Positions 25,615 through 37,095 of a stretch of 64,000 bases of DNA are shown here, piece by piece. A model generated the notes under the pieces. That model ran no database searches, was not told where the DNA came from, and saw nothing but the letters and a program-made list of their open reading frames with translations. A program made the position numbers and the translations under genes. This DNA is from Meloidogyne chitwoodi (Eukaryota; Nematoda; Chromadorea; Rhabditida; Meloidogynidae). Within the stretch, counting starts at the first letter, position 1; each line of letters starts with the position of its first letter. Where the stretch lies: positions 2,170,001-2,234,000 of the forward strand of contig JACZZP010000015.1 of assembly GCA_015183035.1 (NCBI GenBank), read 5' to 3'.

Positions 25615-28600
25615 ATGGATAATAATTCTTCATTCTACGCTGCAATTAATAGCGATATTTACACTATAAATCCTCCTTATTGTTGTAACAACATATCTTC
25701 TGATTATTCAGGTTTTTATTCTACTACCAATTCCTCTGAAATTTTTAATAATTATTCTGTTACGGCTGACAGAGAGAAAACAGATGAAACTAATAAATGT
25801 AGATCCTTATTTTTTTCAAATATTTTTAAATAAAAAATTAAGCCAAGGAAGAGGAGATTCGTAGTGAAAGTACAAAAATTACCAACAATTTTGATTCTGT
25901 TAAATTAAAAAATGAACGTCGACGTATTAGCGGTGGAATAAATGGCGCATTTGCTGTATCATTTATTACTTTTGTAAGAAAAATAAAAATATTTAAGGAA
26001 CTTCGTAAACAAATTCCAACTTTTCCATATGAAAAACGCCTATCAAAGATTGATACACTTAATTTGGCGGTAAGTTAAAACAAGTTTAATTTTCTATATT
26101 GATAATGTTGTAGGTTTCTCTAGAGTTAAAAGGTATACGAAACCGAAAACCAAAAATTTAAGATCCGGAACCGAAATTATCGTGTATAAGATAATTATCG
26201 GCTATTTTTTTGTTAAATATCACTGATAACAGTAAGAAACGTTATATTAAATCTAGTGGCACTGAAACGTCTGTTTATAATTAATTCATTTTGTTAAATA
26301 CCTTTCCAGTGCAGATGATAAATATGAGGAAATGATATACTGTATTTTTTGAGTTTTTTTCTACATGTTGGATCTAGCCGACACATATATCTTTCGAAAG
26401 AGCTTAAAAAAATGAATCGAATAAGCTATTTAGATAACTCAAGTCTAATATAGAAGTCGAAATAAAATCCCCTAAACTTTAACAATTTTATAGAGGAAAA
26501 TGAGAAAACTGAATTTTTGACTTTTTTCTAAAAGTCAGATTTATCTGAATTTTATGTATTATTTAGAACTCGAAAAGCTGAATAAAATGTCAAAAAATTA
26601 GAAAGTTCTGACTTTTAGAAGTCGAAATAAAAGCCTTAAACATTAAACAATTTTATGTGGGAATGTCTAAAATTGACTTTTTCGAGCTTTTTTTCTAATA
26701 GTTAGATTTGTCTGATTTTGATATATTTCATATAGTTCGTTGATATGAATCAAATATCAAAAAACTAGAAAATTCAGACTTTTAGAAGTCGAGATAGGTT
26801 ACTGTATTTTTAGCGTTTTTAATGAATTTTTGAGATTTTTTTCTAAAAGTCGGATTAGTCTGGATTTTATATATTATTTAGAGCTCAAAAAACTGAACAA
26901 AATATCAAAAAATTAGAAAATTCTGACTTTTAGAAGTCGAAATAAAAGCCCCTAAACATTAAACAATTTTTGTTGGAAATGACTAAAAATGACTTTTTCG
27001 AACTTTTTTTCTAAAAGTCAGATTAGTCTGATTTTGATATATTTTGTATAGTTCGTTAATTTGAATCAAATATTAAAAAACTAGAAAATTCTGAACTTTA
27101 GAAGTCGAGATAGGGTACTGTAGTTTTGAGCTATTTTTACTTTTTTTGACTTTTTTTTCTAAAAGTCGGATTTGTCTGAATTTTACAAATGAATTAGAGC
27201 TCGAAAAACTGATTAAAATATTAAAAAATTAGAAAGTTCTGACTTCTAGAAGTCGAAATAAAAGCACATAAACATTTAAAAATTAGCGATTTATCGGCGA
27301 ATTTTCTCCCTTCGTCGAGATTCGTCGACGTTCGTCGATATTCGTCGACGTTCGTCGAGATTGGTCGACGTTCGTCGAGATTCGTCGATATTCGTCGACG
27401 TTCGTCGACGTTCGTCGAGATTCGTCGAGATTCGTCGATATTCGTCGACGTTCGTCGAGATTCGTCGATATTCGTCGAGATTCGTCGACGTTCGTCGATA
27501 TTCGTCGACGTTCGTCGACGTTCGTCGATATTCGTCGAGATTCGTCGATATTCGTCGACGTTCGTCGATATTCGTCGACGTTCGTCGAGATTCGTCGATA
27601 TTCGTCGAGATTCGTCGACGTTCGTCGAGATTCGTCGATATTCGTCGACGTTCGTCGATATTCGTCGAGATTCGTCGATATTCGTCGACGTTCGTCGATA
27701 TTCGTCGATATTCGTCGACGTTCGTCGATATTCGTCGATATTCGTCGAGATTCGTCGATATTCGTCGAGATTCGTCGACGTTCGTCGACGTTCGTCGATA
27801 TTCGTCGATATTCGTCGAGATTCGTCGATATTCGTCGACGTTCGTCGATATTCGTCGATATTCGTCGACGTTCGTCGAGATTCGTCGATATTCGTCGAGA
27901 TTCGTCGACGTTCGTCGAGATTCGTCGACGTTCGTCGACGTTCGTCGATATTCGTCGACGTTCGTCGACGTTCGTCGATATTCGTCGAGATTCGTCGATA
28001 TTCGTCGATATTCGTCGACGTTCGTCGATATTCGTCGACGTTCGTCGAGATTCGTCGATATTCGTCGAGATTCGTCGACTAATACGACGAACGTCAATGA
28101 GTTTTGGTCCACGGACGAGTTTCTCACATCTACGAGTTTTCGCTCATGAGAGATGAGTTGAACGTCCATAGACGAGTTTTTGCCTATGGAAGAGCTTGAT
28201 TCGTCCTTGAGTTCGTCCTTGAGTTCGCCGATGGATTCGCCGATGGGTTCGCCGATGGACGAGTTTTCTCCCACGGACTAGTTAAAGTCCATGGACGAGT
28301 TGAACGTCCATGGACGAGATAAACGTCCATGGACTAGTACAAAAACTTGCAGGAAAATACAAAATACATGAAAAATACAAAAACACTTAAAAAATTTTGT
28401 TTTACTGATGTATTTGTGTTTTTATGTATTTTGTTTTTTCATATATAATTTGGAAAGACACAAAAATGTAATAAAAACAAAACAAATATAAACTAATATG
28501 TGTGAAAATTAATAAAAAAGTATAAATAATTTTTTACCCAAATTTTTAATAAAGGAAAATAATTTTAAAAAATATTCTTTTTTAATTAAAATTTTTTTTA

Positions 28601-29586
28601 AACAAATAAAAATTTAAGGTACTTTTCCGTTCTGCCCCACCCCCCATTTCGGTGCCAAAGTGATGATGGTTTGCTGGAAAAAAGTCAAGCTTGGACCTAT
28701 TGGGAGTGTTTTATCACTTCTTCATTTTTTCGCCCATGGCTGGTTTTTTCTTAAAAAAATACATGAAAAATAAATAAATCTTTTTTTGTATTTTTCTTGT
28801 ATTTTTATATTTTCTTGCAAGTTTTTGTACTGTTTCATCACTGCCCAATTTTCCTAGCACGGTTTTCGCCCCTAGACGAGTTAAGTTCAAGCTTATTTTC
28901 CGGTTTTAAGTTCATATTATTTTCAGTTTTTCAAGCTTATTTTTAAGTTTTAAGATTAAGCTTATTCTCAAATTTTTTTTAATTGTTTTCCATTAAAAAA
29001 CATTGAACCCAGCCAAGAAAATAGGAAAAGAAATGAGATAGGCAAGGATGTTATCCATTCAACCACACCAACGCTTATTAGTTTCTTCCTTTTATCATTT
29101 ATTAACTATGCGGGAAAAATAAAAATAACCAGCCTTACAGTTCCGGAGGGGTTATTAATATTTAAAAAAATTAAAATAAGATATTTAACGTACGAATTTT
29201 TGGTCTGCCGAATCCAAAATTTCGGGTATCCGGATATCCGAAACCTACAACATTAAAAATATTGTTACATTTTCAGTGTGCTTATATAAATATGCTTGAG
29301 GTGGTTGTTTTTTATTATTTAAGGTTCCTAATTGAAAATTTTATTTTTGAGGAAATAATTGCCAGTGACGATGAACCTTCACACTTTCTGGATCATATAA
29401 TTAGAGAGGCAAAAGAAAACTCGAAGAAAGCATTAGAATGTTCGAAAACACACTGGGGAACTAGCGGTAGTAATTTTTTGAGGCCTTACAATGATGTTAA
29501 ATTTTTTTACAAATTCTTTAGACTTACTCGCCCGAATTCATTGGATTAATTGGGAAGCGATGGGTATTTTGCCACCTACAGTTTAA
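25615..29586 (+). CDS. bHLH transcription factor, Fer2/PTF1A class
   Basis: Class II basic helix-loop-helix regulator related to Fer2/PTF1A (p48-like), nuclear, predicted to bind E-boxes as a heterodimer. Exons: 25615-25798, 25843-25955, 25998-26069, 29277-29466, 29522-29586; 207 aa. The basic region and helix 1 are in exon 2 (KNERRRISGGINGAFA). The loop and start of helix 2 are in exon 3 (ELRKQIPTFPYEKRLSKIDT, then LNLA). Helix 2 resumes in exon 4 (CAYINMLEV). The family-typical C-terminal motif appears across exons 4-5 as HWGTS plus DLLARIHWINWEAMG. Helix 2 is therefore cut by a 3,207-bp intron filled with repeats. Within exon 4 an in-frame 51-bp stretch after the codons for MLE may be a further optional intron. 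The basic region is unusual, with GG after RRRIS. The N terminus is Asn/Ser/Tyr-rich. Confidence 0.88.
26365..27285. repeat. Tandem repeat with 315-bp higher-order period
   Basis: The word TCTAAAAGTC (or a one- or two-base variant) starts at 26527, 26695, 26842, 27010 and 27159. The spacings of 168, 147, 168 and 149 show two alternating monomers making a 315-317 bp dimer. A more diverged unit precedes them. Each monomer carries its own inverted copy, TCTGACTTTTAGAAGTCGA, about 80-100 bases later, so transcripts could fold into a stem-loop per monomer. Confidence 0.85.
27311..28080. repeat. Satellite of 77 ten-base units with a three-state dinucleotide
   Basis: An uninterrupted array of exactly 10-bp units, TTCGTCGA plus a dinucleotide. 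By hand count the dinucleotide is TA in 29 units, CG in 26, GA in 21 and CT in the final unit. Only one unit (27361-27370, TTGGTCGACG) differs in the eight constant positions. The period of 10 with no in-phase stop leaves frames open on both strands, creating long artefactual reading frames (27291-28274 minus; 27361-28149 plus). It lies in an intron and is not thought to be coding. Confidence 0.95.
28081..28340. repeat. Degenerate GTCCATGGACGAGTT repeat
   Basis: A G+C-richer tract abutting the 10-bp satellite. Variants of GTCCATGGACGAGTT recur about nine times at 15-30 bp intervals, with a small internal 11-12 bp tandem (TTCGCCGATGG). The core GTCCATGGAC is a perfect palindrome. Copies closest to 28340 are the most regular. 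A single similar copy appears near 28870. Confidence 0.75.
28337..28830. mobile_element. MITE-like inverted-repeat element, about 494 bp
   Basis: The left arm (28337 to about 28385, beginning GTACAAAAACTTGCA) is matched by the reverse complement of the right arm (about 28785-28830, ending TGCAAGTTTTTGTAC), roughly 47 bp with few mismatches. The interior is A+T rich and non-coding. No convincing target duplication is seen, so the family is undetermined. Confidence 0.6.
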
Positions 29587-30011
29587 TGATATTTCAGACA
29601 AGTTTTAAAATTTTTATCAAAAAGGCACAAGAAAAATAAATGAAAATGCTTGTAGCAAAAAAAAAGAAAATAATAGAGAGCTAACACATATAATTGCATT
29701 AAGAAAATTTAGTTTCTTATTTTTTAAAAACCGTATTTACTCTTTTAATTGATATCCTTTTATTAAATTACCTTTTTTGAATTCCGATGGCTTAAAATAA
29801 AATAATTATCTTCAGTAATTAGAAGTAAATACGGTTAAACATATATTATAGCTATTTTAAATGAGTGGCCAAAATTTTATGGCCAAATTAAATTTTATGA
29901 GCACCTGTAATAAATATATACTAATGAGCCTTATGGCAAGTAAATTAAAAATACAAAGTTTGAAAATTTGTTAAAAAATATCAAACAAGAGAGATTATGA
30001 AAAAAAATAAA
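29587..30011. other. Convergent intergenic spacer
   Basis: A 425-bp spacer between the convergent bHLH and PP1-subunit genes. It has A+T-rich sequence with AATAAA-type signals on both strands (for example near 29635) and no exon. Confidence 0.5.
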
Positions 30012-31557
30012 TTAATAATAAACTTTGTTGTCTTTAAAATGTTGTGATGAAGAAATAAAAAGAGGAAGTGGTTCGTCTGGGAGAAGTACAAAATTACGGC
30101 CGTCATTTGCATCCCAATATTCAGTATTATTAGCAATATAACAGACACAAAATTCAATACGTGAATCCTATAAAAAGATTTAATTTATAAAAATTTAAAC
30201 ATTTATTTTTAAAAAAAGTTCGTAATCCAGTAATTTCGAGGCAAAAAACTAATAAACTGACAGAGTTTAAAAACAAAACTTTAGGAGAATTTTAAGAATT
30301 TTTATAAAATTAAGAATAAATCAAATACCGGTTTGTCGTTCCGAGGAATATCCAAGTCAAAACGAAAAGTATCAAAAGCTTTTGAGGGCGAACACTGAAA
30401 TTTTGCTTGTCGGTCTCGGAAGGTATTCCAACGGTCAGTACTAATTCGCACAAAAACATGCTTATCATAGGCGATATTAGCAACCTTTAAATTTTTAAAA
30501 TTATAAAAATTTAATTAAAAAAATTTACTTTGATTGTGCCATTGATTCGTCCCAAGTCATTTCGAAGCATAACATTTTCAAGTGCCACCTTTAATCGGTC
30601 AAGAGATTCCCGAAATTTTAAATATTCGCTAGCGGGCTGCTTAAAACCAAGCTTCCAAGTGCAGCGACGATTTTCTTTGATCTCGCCTATTCCGTCATAA
30701 TCGTCCTCCTCTTCATCATCATCTGAGTTTTTCCATTCATTATTTTGTCTATTTGAGTCTATGGCTTCACTTTGCATAGCTGCAAGCTTTATTCGACGAA
30801 GAACGGCTAAAAACTAGAGTAAGAATTTAAAAATATAAAATAAAACCTGGACTGATTTTTGGAGGATAATCACTAGGCTCGGTCATCACACGCACTGTAG
30901 ATAGTCTGAAACCACACTCATCAGCAAAGCGCACATTACGTAATGCCTTTTTAGTAGATGAAGCTGTTATGATTAGTGGTGGTGGTGCACGAAGCGGCAA
31001 AAAATCTGAGTCATTCTCCTCGATCAATGGTTCATCAATAATTTGAGTTGTCAATTTTTGTTGTGGAGCATTTTCAAAAAACATATTATTGGTCAACCTG
31101 CTACAAATCAAATCCACACTTGCCTTAACAAGAATTTTGCAAAATTCTTATAAATACACTACATACAATTGGATAAGATGAAGTAAATTGTGGCCTTAGT
31201 TGATCTGCAAACATGTCCAGTGATGACGAGTCAGACTGAGAACGAGTCTGAAAAAATAATATTTTAAACAAAATAATTGAAATTTAAAAATTTTACAAAT
31301 TTTCGGCTTCCTTTGTTATTGTTGTCATAATCCGTTTTATCTACAAAATTATTTATTGGCAATGAATTTAAATGGAGTGAATAAAAATGCTCCAAAAATC
31401 CGGTTGTTAGAGGTGCCGAAAAAGAATGAAATAAATTCTGTTGTTGATTTCTCGTTTCAGGAATAAGTATTGGATTTGTTGTTGTTGTTGAGTTTATATA
31501 GAACGGTTCAATCAAAGGACGATAATTGATTAATTGAGTACGAGGAGGCATTGCCAT
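30012..31557 (-). CDS. Glycogen-targeting PP1 regulatory subunit (PPP1R3-like, CBM21)
   Basis: Regulatory subunit that would bring protein phosphatase 1 to glycogen and so favour glycogen synthase activation. Six minus-strand exons (31557-31297, 31247-31167, 31123-30847, 30806-30529, 30484-30329, 30167-30012) give 402 aa. A PP1-docking RVxF-type motif is present as RNVRFADECGF at about residue 150. The C-terminal about 125 residues form a CBM21 carbohydrate-binding module: VANIAYDKHVFVRISTDRW, TFRFDLDIP, RIEFCVCY and the glycogen-binding signature YWDANDGRNF. Between them is an acidic stretch (SDDDEEEDDYDG). The N-terminal about 110 residues are Asn/Thr/Gln-rich and not conserved. C. elegans has one comparable CBM21/RVxF gene. 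The start is the first Met of the longest in-frame exon; an upstream non-coding or trans-spliced leader is possible. Confidence 0.93.
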
Positions 31558-32573
31558 TTAAATGTATCCTAAAATAGGTATATTTTTGTATTTATAAAAG
31601 GAGAAAATATCCACGGTCTTAAAAATATAAAAAAGATAAATGTAAAAAAACTGTTAAACATGAAAAGAGGGGCAGCGGTTTCTGTTCAAATATACCGATA
31701 AATAATTTTGTTTTTGTTGTAGAATTTAGCAACAATAAAAAAACACAGGTATGTGTATATAATAAATGAAATGGAGAAATGAGTAAATATGTATTAAATA
31801 TAAATGTTAAAGGTGGAAAAAAATAATAGTGGTGGTGATGGGCAGGAAAACGGAACGAGTGATGCGAGGACGGAAAAAAATCCTTTTTTTGAAGGTAAAA
31901 TTAACCAAAAATGGAAAAATGAACCAAAACGCAAATATATAAATGTTAATTTTAAAATTAAGAATTAGAAAGTTTGGAGAGAATGAATCAAATATTTTTG
32001 CCAAATTTTGAAGAAAAAATATGGTTAGATTTTATTTGAAATAAATTTATAGCAAATTGTGTTTTATATTTTTAACTAGGATATTCAATGTATTTCAAAA
32101 TATTGTTTTGAATTTATTTTGAAAAAATGTATGTTATTTGGCCCAATAAAAAATAAACACATAAATATAATTTATGTTGGAAGAGAAAATAAGGAGGATA
32201 GCTTTAAAGAGAGAAAATGAGGAAAATAATGCACTAAATTAGGCAGCCAATTTTTTTTTATTATATACATTATGACAGTCAAAATAACATTTTAAAATTT
32301 GTTGCCTTGTTTATAACTTTAATTTTTTATATTTATGAGCAAAAATATAAAAAATTATCAGTGTTATCATAAAATTATTTGCTGAATATAATTTTACGAG
32401 AACAGGAATTCTAATTACATGTGATAAAAATATGGGAAACACGACATTTAAAATAATATAGATAAAAAACAAGTTTATGAAGAAAGAAAATGTGTACTGA
32501 TAATATTATTTTTTTATTGTTCATAATTGAACATATGACTTTATATTTATAAAACAATCAGAGCATTGTCAGA

Positions 32574-32640
32574 TCCTGTGGTCTAGTGGTTAAGATATGT
32601 GACTCTCTCCAAGGCGGCTGGAGTTCGAACCCCCACATTG
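32574..32640 (+). pseudogene. tRNA-Glu(CTC)-like relic or SINE head
   Basis: It reads TCC-TGTGGTCTAGTGGTTA, then ACTCTC around a would-be CTC anticodon, GCGG, and GTTCGAAC. This follows nematode tRNA-Glu closely in the D arm (GTCT/AGAT can pair), the CTC anticodon loop region and the TTCGAAC T loop. The acceptor stem and anticodon stem do not pair properly, so it is unlikely to make a functional tRNA. Internal Pol III A and B boxes are intact enough for it to be a tRNA-derived SINE head. Confidence 0.5.
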
Positions 32641-35600
32641 AAATTAATAGATGTAAATACAGATTACAATTAAACCTAAGAATTAATACAACTTTAAATA
32701 TAGAAAAATATTAAAAAAAGTTACATTTTATATTAAAAAATCTTTTGTTCGTAATTCTCACTATTTAATCTGTTTAGGTTTTCCCAATTGTTTGATTGCC
32801 AAAAAATTGAAAAAAAATCAGACAATATGCATTAGTCATAAAAATTAATTAAATTTTAAATAAATGTTAAAAAATTGAAAATAAAAAAAAACAAATAATA
32901 AAATTTTGATTAAAATAAAAAAAATATTTTTAATTTAATTTTTTTATTTTATATAAATTAAAAAGAATTATAACATAGAAAAAATATAAAATGATAATAA
33001 ATTCTCTCGATAATTGGCTTTTAATATTTTTTAGAGTAATTAATTTAAAAGACACTAAAAAAAGAATATTAGGGGACATTGTCTGCGAACAAATGACCCA
33101 CCCAAAATTTTCCTGTACCTTTTATTTGATAAAAAAATTAAACGAAAAATGCGTTAAATTCACGTGGAAAAGACAAGTTTTCATATTAAAATTATAAAAA
33201 TGTTGTGATAAACCAATAAACTAACAAGAGGAGCCACACCCAGCAGCAAAGATTGTGTCTCTTGCTTTTATTAAGTATAAAAAAAATCAACCGTTGGTCG
33301 AAGGAAGTGAAAGATAAAATTAAAAATATATATAAAGAAATGTAATTTATTGTTAAACAAAAATAACCAAAAATAAAAAATTGTTTTTAAGCCATTTAGA
33401 GAAAAAAGAGAAAATTTAAAAAAAAATTTTAGTTAAAGGTTATAAATTAAAATTATATTAATTTGCAGTAAGCTATATCAAAATTAAAATAATTCTAAGT
33501 AATAAACACTTTATAAAGCATTTATATAACTCACATCTCGATGAATAAATTATTTAGGTAATTAAAAAATAAAAATTGCATTAACATCAAAATTAACAAA
33601 TTTACTAGAGTAAATACTTGTTTGTTAGAAAATGCATGAAAAACACACAAGTTTGGAGCAATTAAAGTGAGTAAAAAAAGCCAGACAACCCTAGTAAAAA
33701 TTTTTTTTTAATTATTTAAAAAGGTAGTCTTATCAAAATAAACAATTTTAACAATCTCGAGACAAAAATAAAAAATATTAATTTATAAAAAATGACCGAT
33801 TAGAAGGCAGAAAAAATTTATATAAATTAATTTGACCGAAAAAAGCAAATCGGTAAATAAGAAAAAATAAATGGCGAGATGGTTAAAAGAAAAAATAAAA
33901 TTTTAGATTTTTTAAAATTATATATTAAAAATTAAAGATACAAAAAAATTTTTCTTATTCTTTTAAAATTCCTTTGTAACGCTAAATAAGTAAATTAAAT
34001 CGCAAAACAATTCATCTAATGCATCAATTGTTTAATTCGCGCGATAAAAGAGAACGCCTCTATATTTGCGTGCATTTACGGGCACATTTTTTTTGAGCTT
34101 TTAATAAATAACAAAAAATATTAAAGAAGGGGAAATTCTGTTTGTTAGGCAGTGATTTTAAAAATAATAAATATTTTTTATTGGCTAAGAGGGCCGCTGA
34201 TAATATTTAACAAAAATAATAATTTAATTAATATGATGGGTCATTTTTTTAATTTAAATTGACAACATCATCAGCAATATTTTCTTATTTTTTTTTACTA
34301 TTCCGCTCATATTCCCCCAGCGATTATTTTCATCCATCGATAAAATAAACCCAAAGATAAACACTTAAAAAAATATGTTGATTTAACTAATATTATGATG
34401 ATATCTTGACGGGAGACAGAAATTCTCTTTAAAAATAAAATGTAAAAAAATTAGTGAAAATAGAGAGGATGAAACTCGTGATATTAAATCTGAGAAAAAA
34501 ATAAAAGTTTAATAAAATATTAAATTTAATAATAATTTAAATTAAAAAAAATAAAGTGCAAAAAAAAAGGAGGAAAGCTAAACAAATAAAATAAAATCTA
34601 TTTATAAATTAATTTTTCAATAAATTATTTTTATACATATTTAATAAAATTGTAGTCGGGACTAATAAAAATTTTTTATTTATTATTGCTCTTTTTTAAC
34701 ATTTTTTAAATAATTAATAAAAAGGTTTTGGCTCAATTTCTTGAAAAAACTATAAATCAAAAAGATAAGGAAGTATCTCTATATTAAAATAAATTATATA
34801 AAAAAAATTTAAAATCTTCAAATAAAAATTTTATGACAAAATTTGTTTTAATTTTTATCATCGAGTCAGAGAAATTATTTAAATAAATTTAAAACTCGAT
34901 AGAAAGCGCAACAATAAAAATTTTTTTTTGGTAAATATACGTAACGCTGAAAGATAAATAAACGTTTTAAAAATATTTAACTAAGTTATATTTAATTATA
35001 TTTACAAAAAAAAAAAGTTTTTTAATAAAAACAAAAATTGTCCAAAAAATCGAAAATCAGATGTGTTTAAATAAAAACAGGAAGTAAATTTATTTAATTT
35101 TTTATCAATAAAAGAAAACTTTTTTGTGGTGTTAAAAAAAGTCATTTTAAAAGGAAAAAATTATTTTATAGTAAATATTTAATTTTAATAAAATAATTTT
35201 ATTATAGAGTTATGAGATTATAGAAAATCGAAATTTTTAAAATTTACACTAAATTTAAACAAAAAATTAGTTTAAATTAAATAACACACTCTTTTGAGAA
35301 CAATTCTAAAAAAAAATAAAAAAAAATATTTTTTTTAAATCTAAAAGTGCAATAAATTTATTATTTTTTTAGCTTAACCTCGACATATTAATTTCATCAA
35401 ATAAATAAATCGTTTTATTTTTTTCCTCTAATCTAATTAATAAAACAAAAACAATATTTGAAATGAACATTTAATGTGAAAAAAAAACAAATCCGATTAA
35501 ATAAAAATAAAAAAAAGTAAATAACGCGTTCCTTTTCCCCCCGTAATTTTATTTATTGTTATTTTGCACTACTTGTGTACCAATAAATAAAAACAGTCCT

Positions 35601-37066
35601 CTATTTTCACTAATAAACACATCAATGAGCAGCTGTCCCCATGGGCTACATTTTCTTTATAAAAAATACCCAAGCAAAAAAGATAAAAATGATTGCTGCA
35701 TCTATTTATTTATTTATTTTTAAAGTGTACAACTATTTTGGTAGATTAATTTTTGACGAATGTGCAGAAAAGATTCATTGAGTATATCGCATGTTATTTT
35801 TGCACCAAAAAAGTAAAACACGTGAATAAACACAATATTACAGTAAAAAATAAAAAAATGACGAAAAAATTTGTCAAATACATAGATTGAATTAAAAATT
35901 AAATTTTAAATATAATTTTTAATCATTTATATATTTTTAAATAATTCAGTCCTAAAAATTCACTTTTTATACAATTCAAATAAATTTTTTTAGTTAACTA
36001 AAATTTGTCCATTTTTACGTGTTTTGAATTTTCTTTTAATGTTACCTATTTATCAAAAATATCAGGTGACATGGTGCAATTATTTATTTATTTTTTACCG
36101 ATTAAATGAATAAAAATAATAATAAACAAATAACTTGAAATAGCCTGTTTGATGTTAAAACAAACGTCCTTGGCGAGAAAAAAAAATATTTAAATTTAAA
36201 AAGCGATTTTAACACCTTTGCGTAATATAAATAAAATCGTTTTAGACAAATTATATATGTATAAATTGAAAATAAAAATATTAAAAAAAAAGTAATGAAT
36301 ATTTAAATTTTTTTAATAAAATTGTTAAAAAATCTAAAAAATAAATATTATGTACTGAGAAAGTGGAAAAAATAAAAAAATAAAAAACAATGCCCAAGGC
36401 ATAGAAAAATTGATTTAATCATTTTATATCAATAATAATTTCTCATATTATAAAAAAATATCGACACTGATGCCCCCAAAGTATTTCTTTATTAATATGT
36501 TAAAACGGAGGGAATTATGAAGGAATGAAGGCCACTAAAAATAAATAAAGGAATGGCAAGATGAATAATGTGAAGAAAAAATACGAAGGAATTGGAGGTT
36601 GGTCATTCATTCAATCATTTATATAAAATAACTTTTTGAAAAAAAATTGAATGCCGCCGTTTATTTAATAAATAATTGTTTTTTTTTTGATAAAAATTTA
36701 AAGAAGCAATAATATAAAATTAAAAAAAAACAAAACAAATAGAGATGTTATGAAAAATCATTGAAAATAGAGATGGTCCCCTACCTCTCGGTTTGGCCTG
36801 TATATTAGAGATAGGCAAAATTTAGAAATAAAATATAAAATCCGAAAAAATAAAAATCGAAATACGAATAAAAATTGCCTAAAAACCTGCCCATCCCAGC
36901 TGTATATTCCATTTAATTATTTACAAATTTAATGTTTAATTTAAAAAAAGTTATTTTAAAATAGGTATTTAAAGATAAAAAAAGAAATAAAAATAAGTAA
37001 AAATATAAAACTAATTTATATATGAAAATAAAATTACGCCCTCATATGCAAAAAAAAAAGTGGAAT

Positions 37067-37095
37067 GATTTGCACGCAATAAAGGCGTGCAAATC
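37067..37095. repeat. Perfect 11-bp hairpin
   Basis: GATTTGCACGC (37067-37077) and GCGTGCAAATC (37085-37095) flank a 7-base loop. It contrasts with the A+T-rich surroundings. It could be a protein-binding palindrome or an RNA hairpin. Confidence 0.6.

Larger units (their letters stand above)
26070..29276 (+). other. Giant repeat-filled intron of the bHLH gene
   Basis: Bounded by a good donor (GCG|GTAAGT) and acceptor (TTTTCAG|TGT). It is about 60-80 times longer than the other introns of this gene. In order it contains a 315-bp-period tandem repeat (about 26365-27285), the 10-bp satellite (27311-28080), a CCATGGAC-type degenerate repeat (about 28100-28340), an inverted-repeat element (28337-28830) and further degenerate repeat with another ACGAGTT copy near 28876. 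Its splicing is supported only by the restored helix 2 and the conserved C terminus. Confidence 0.8.

Noticed and set aside
26110..26160. Continuation of the bHLH exon into VSLELKGIRNRKPKI and a stop after an apparent acceptor at about 26114
   Set aside because: It destroys helix 2 and the conserved C terminus, whereas the acceptor at 29276 restores both. It might be a minor truncated isoform.
27311..28080. CRISPR-like array
   Set aside because: The repeats are contiguous 10-bp units without spacers, in a eukaryotic intron.
27291..28274. 327-codon minus-strand frame encoding a 10-residue repeat (DERRRISTNL/DEYRRISTNV type)
   Set aside because: It is produced by the stop-free 10-bp satellite; the plus strand of the same DNA is open too (27361-28149), and the array lies in the intron needed to restore the bHLH helix.
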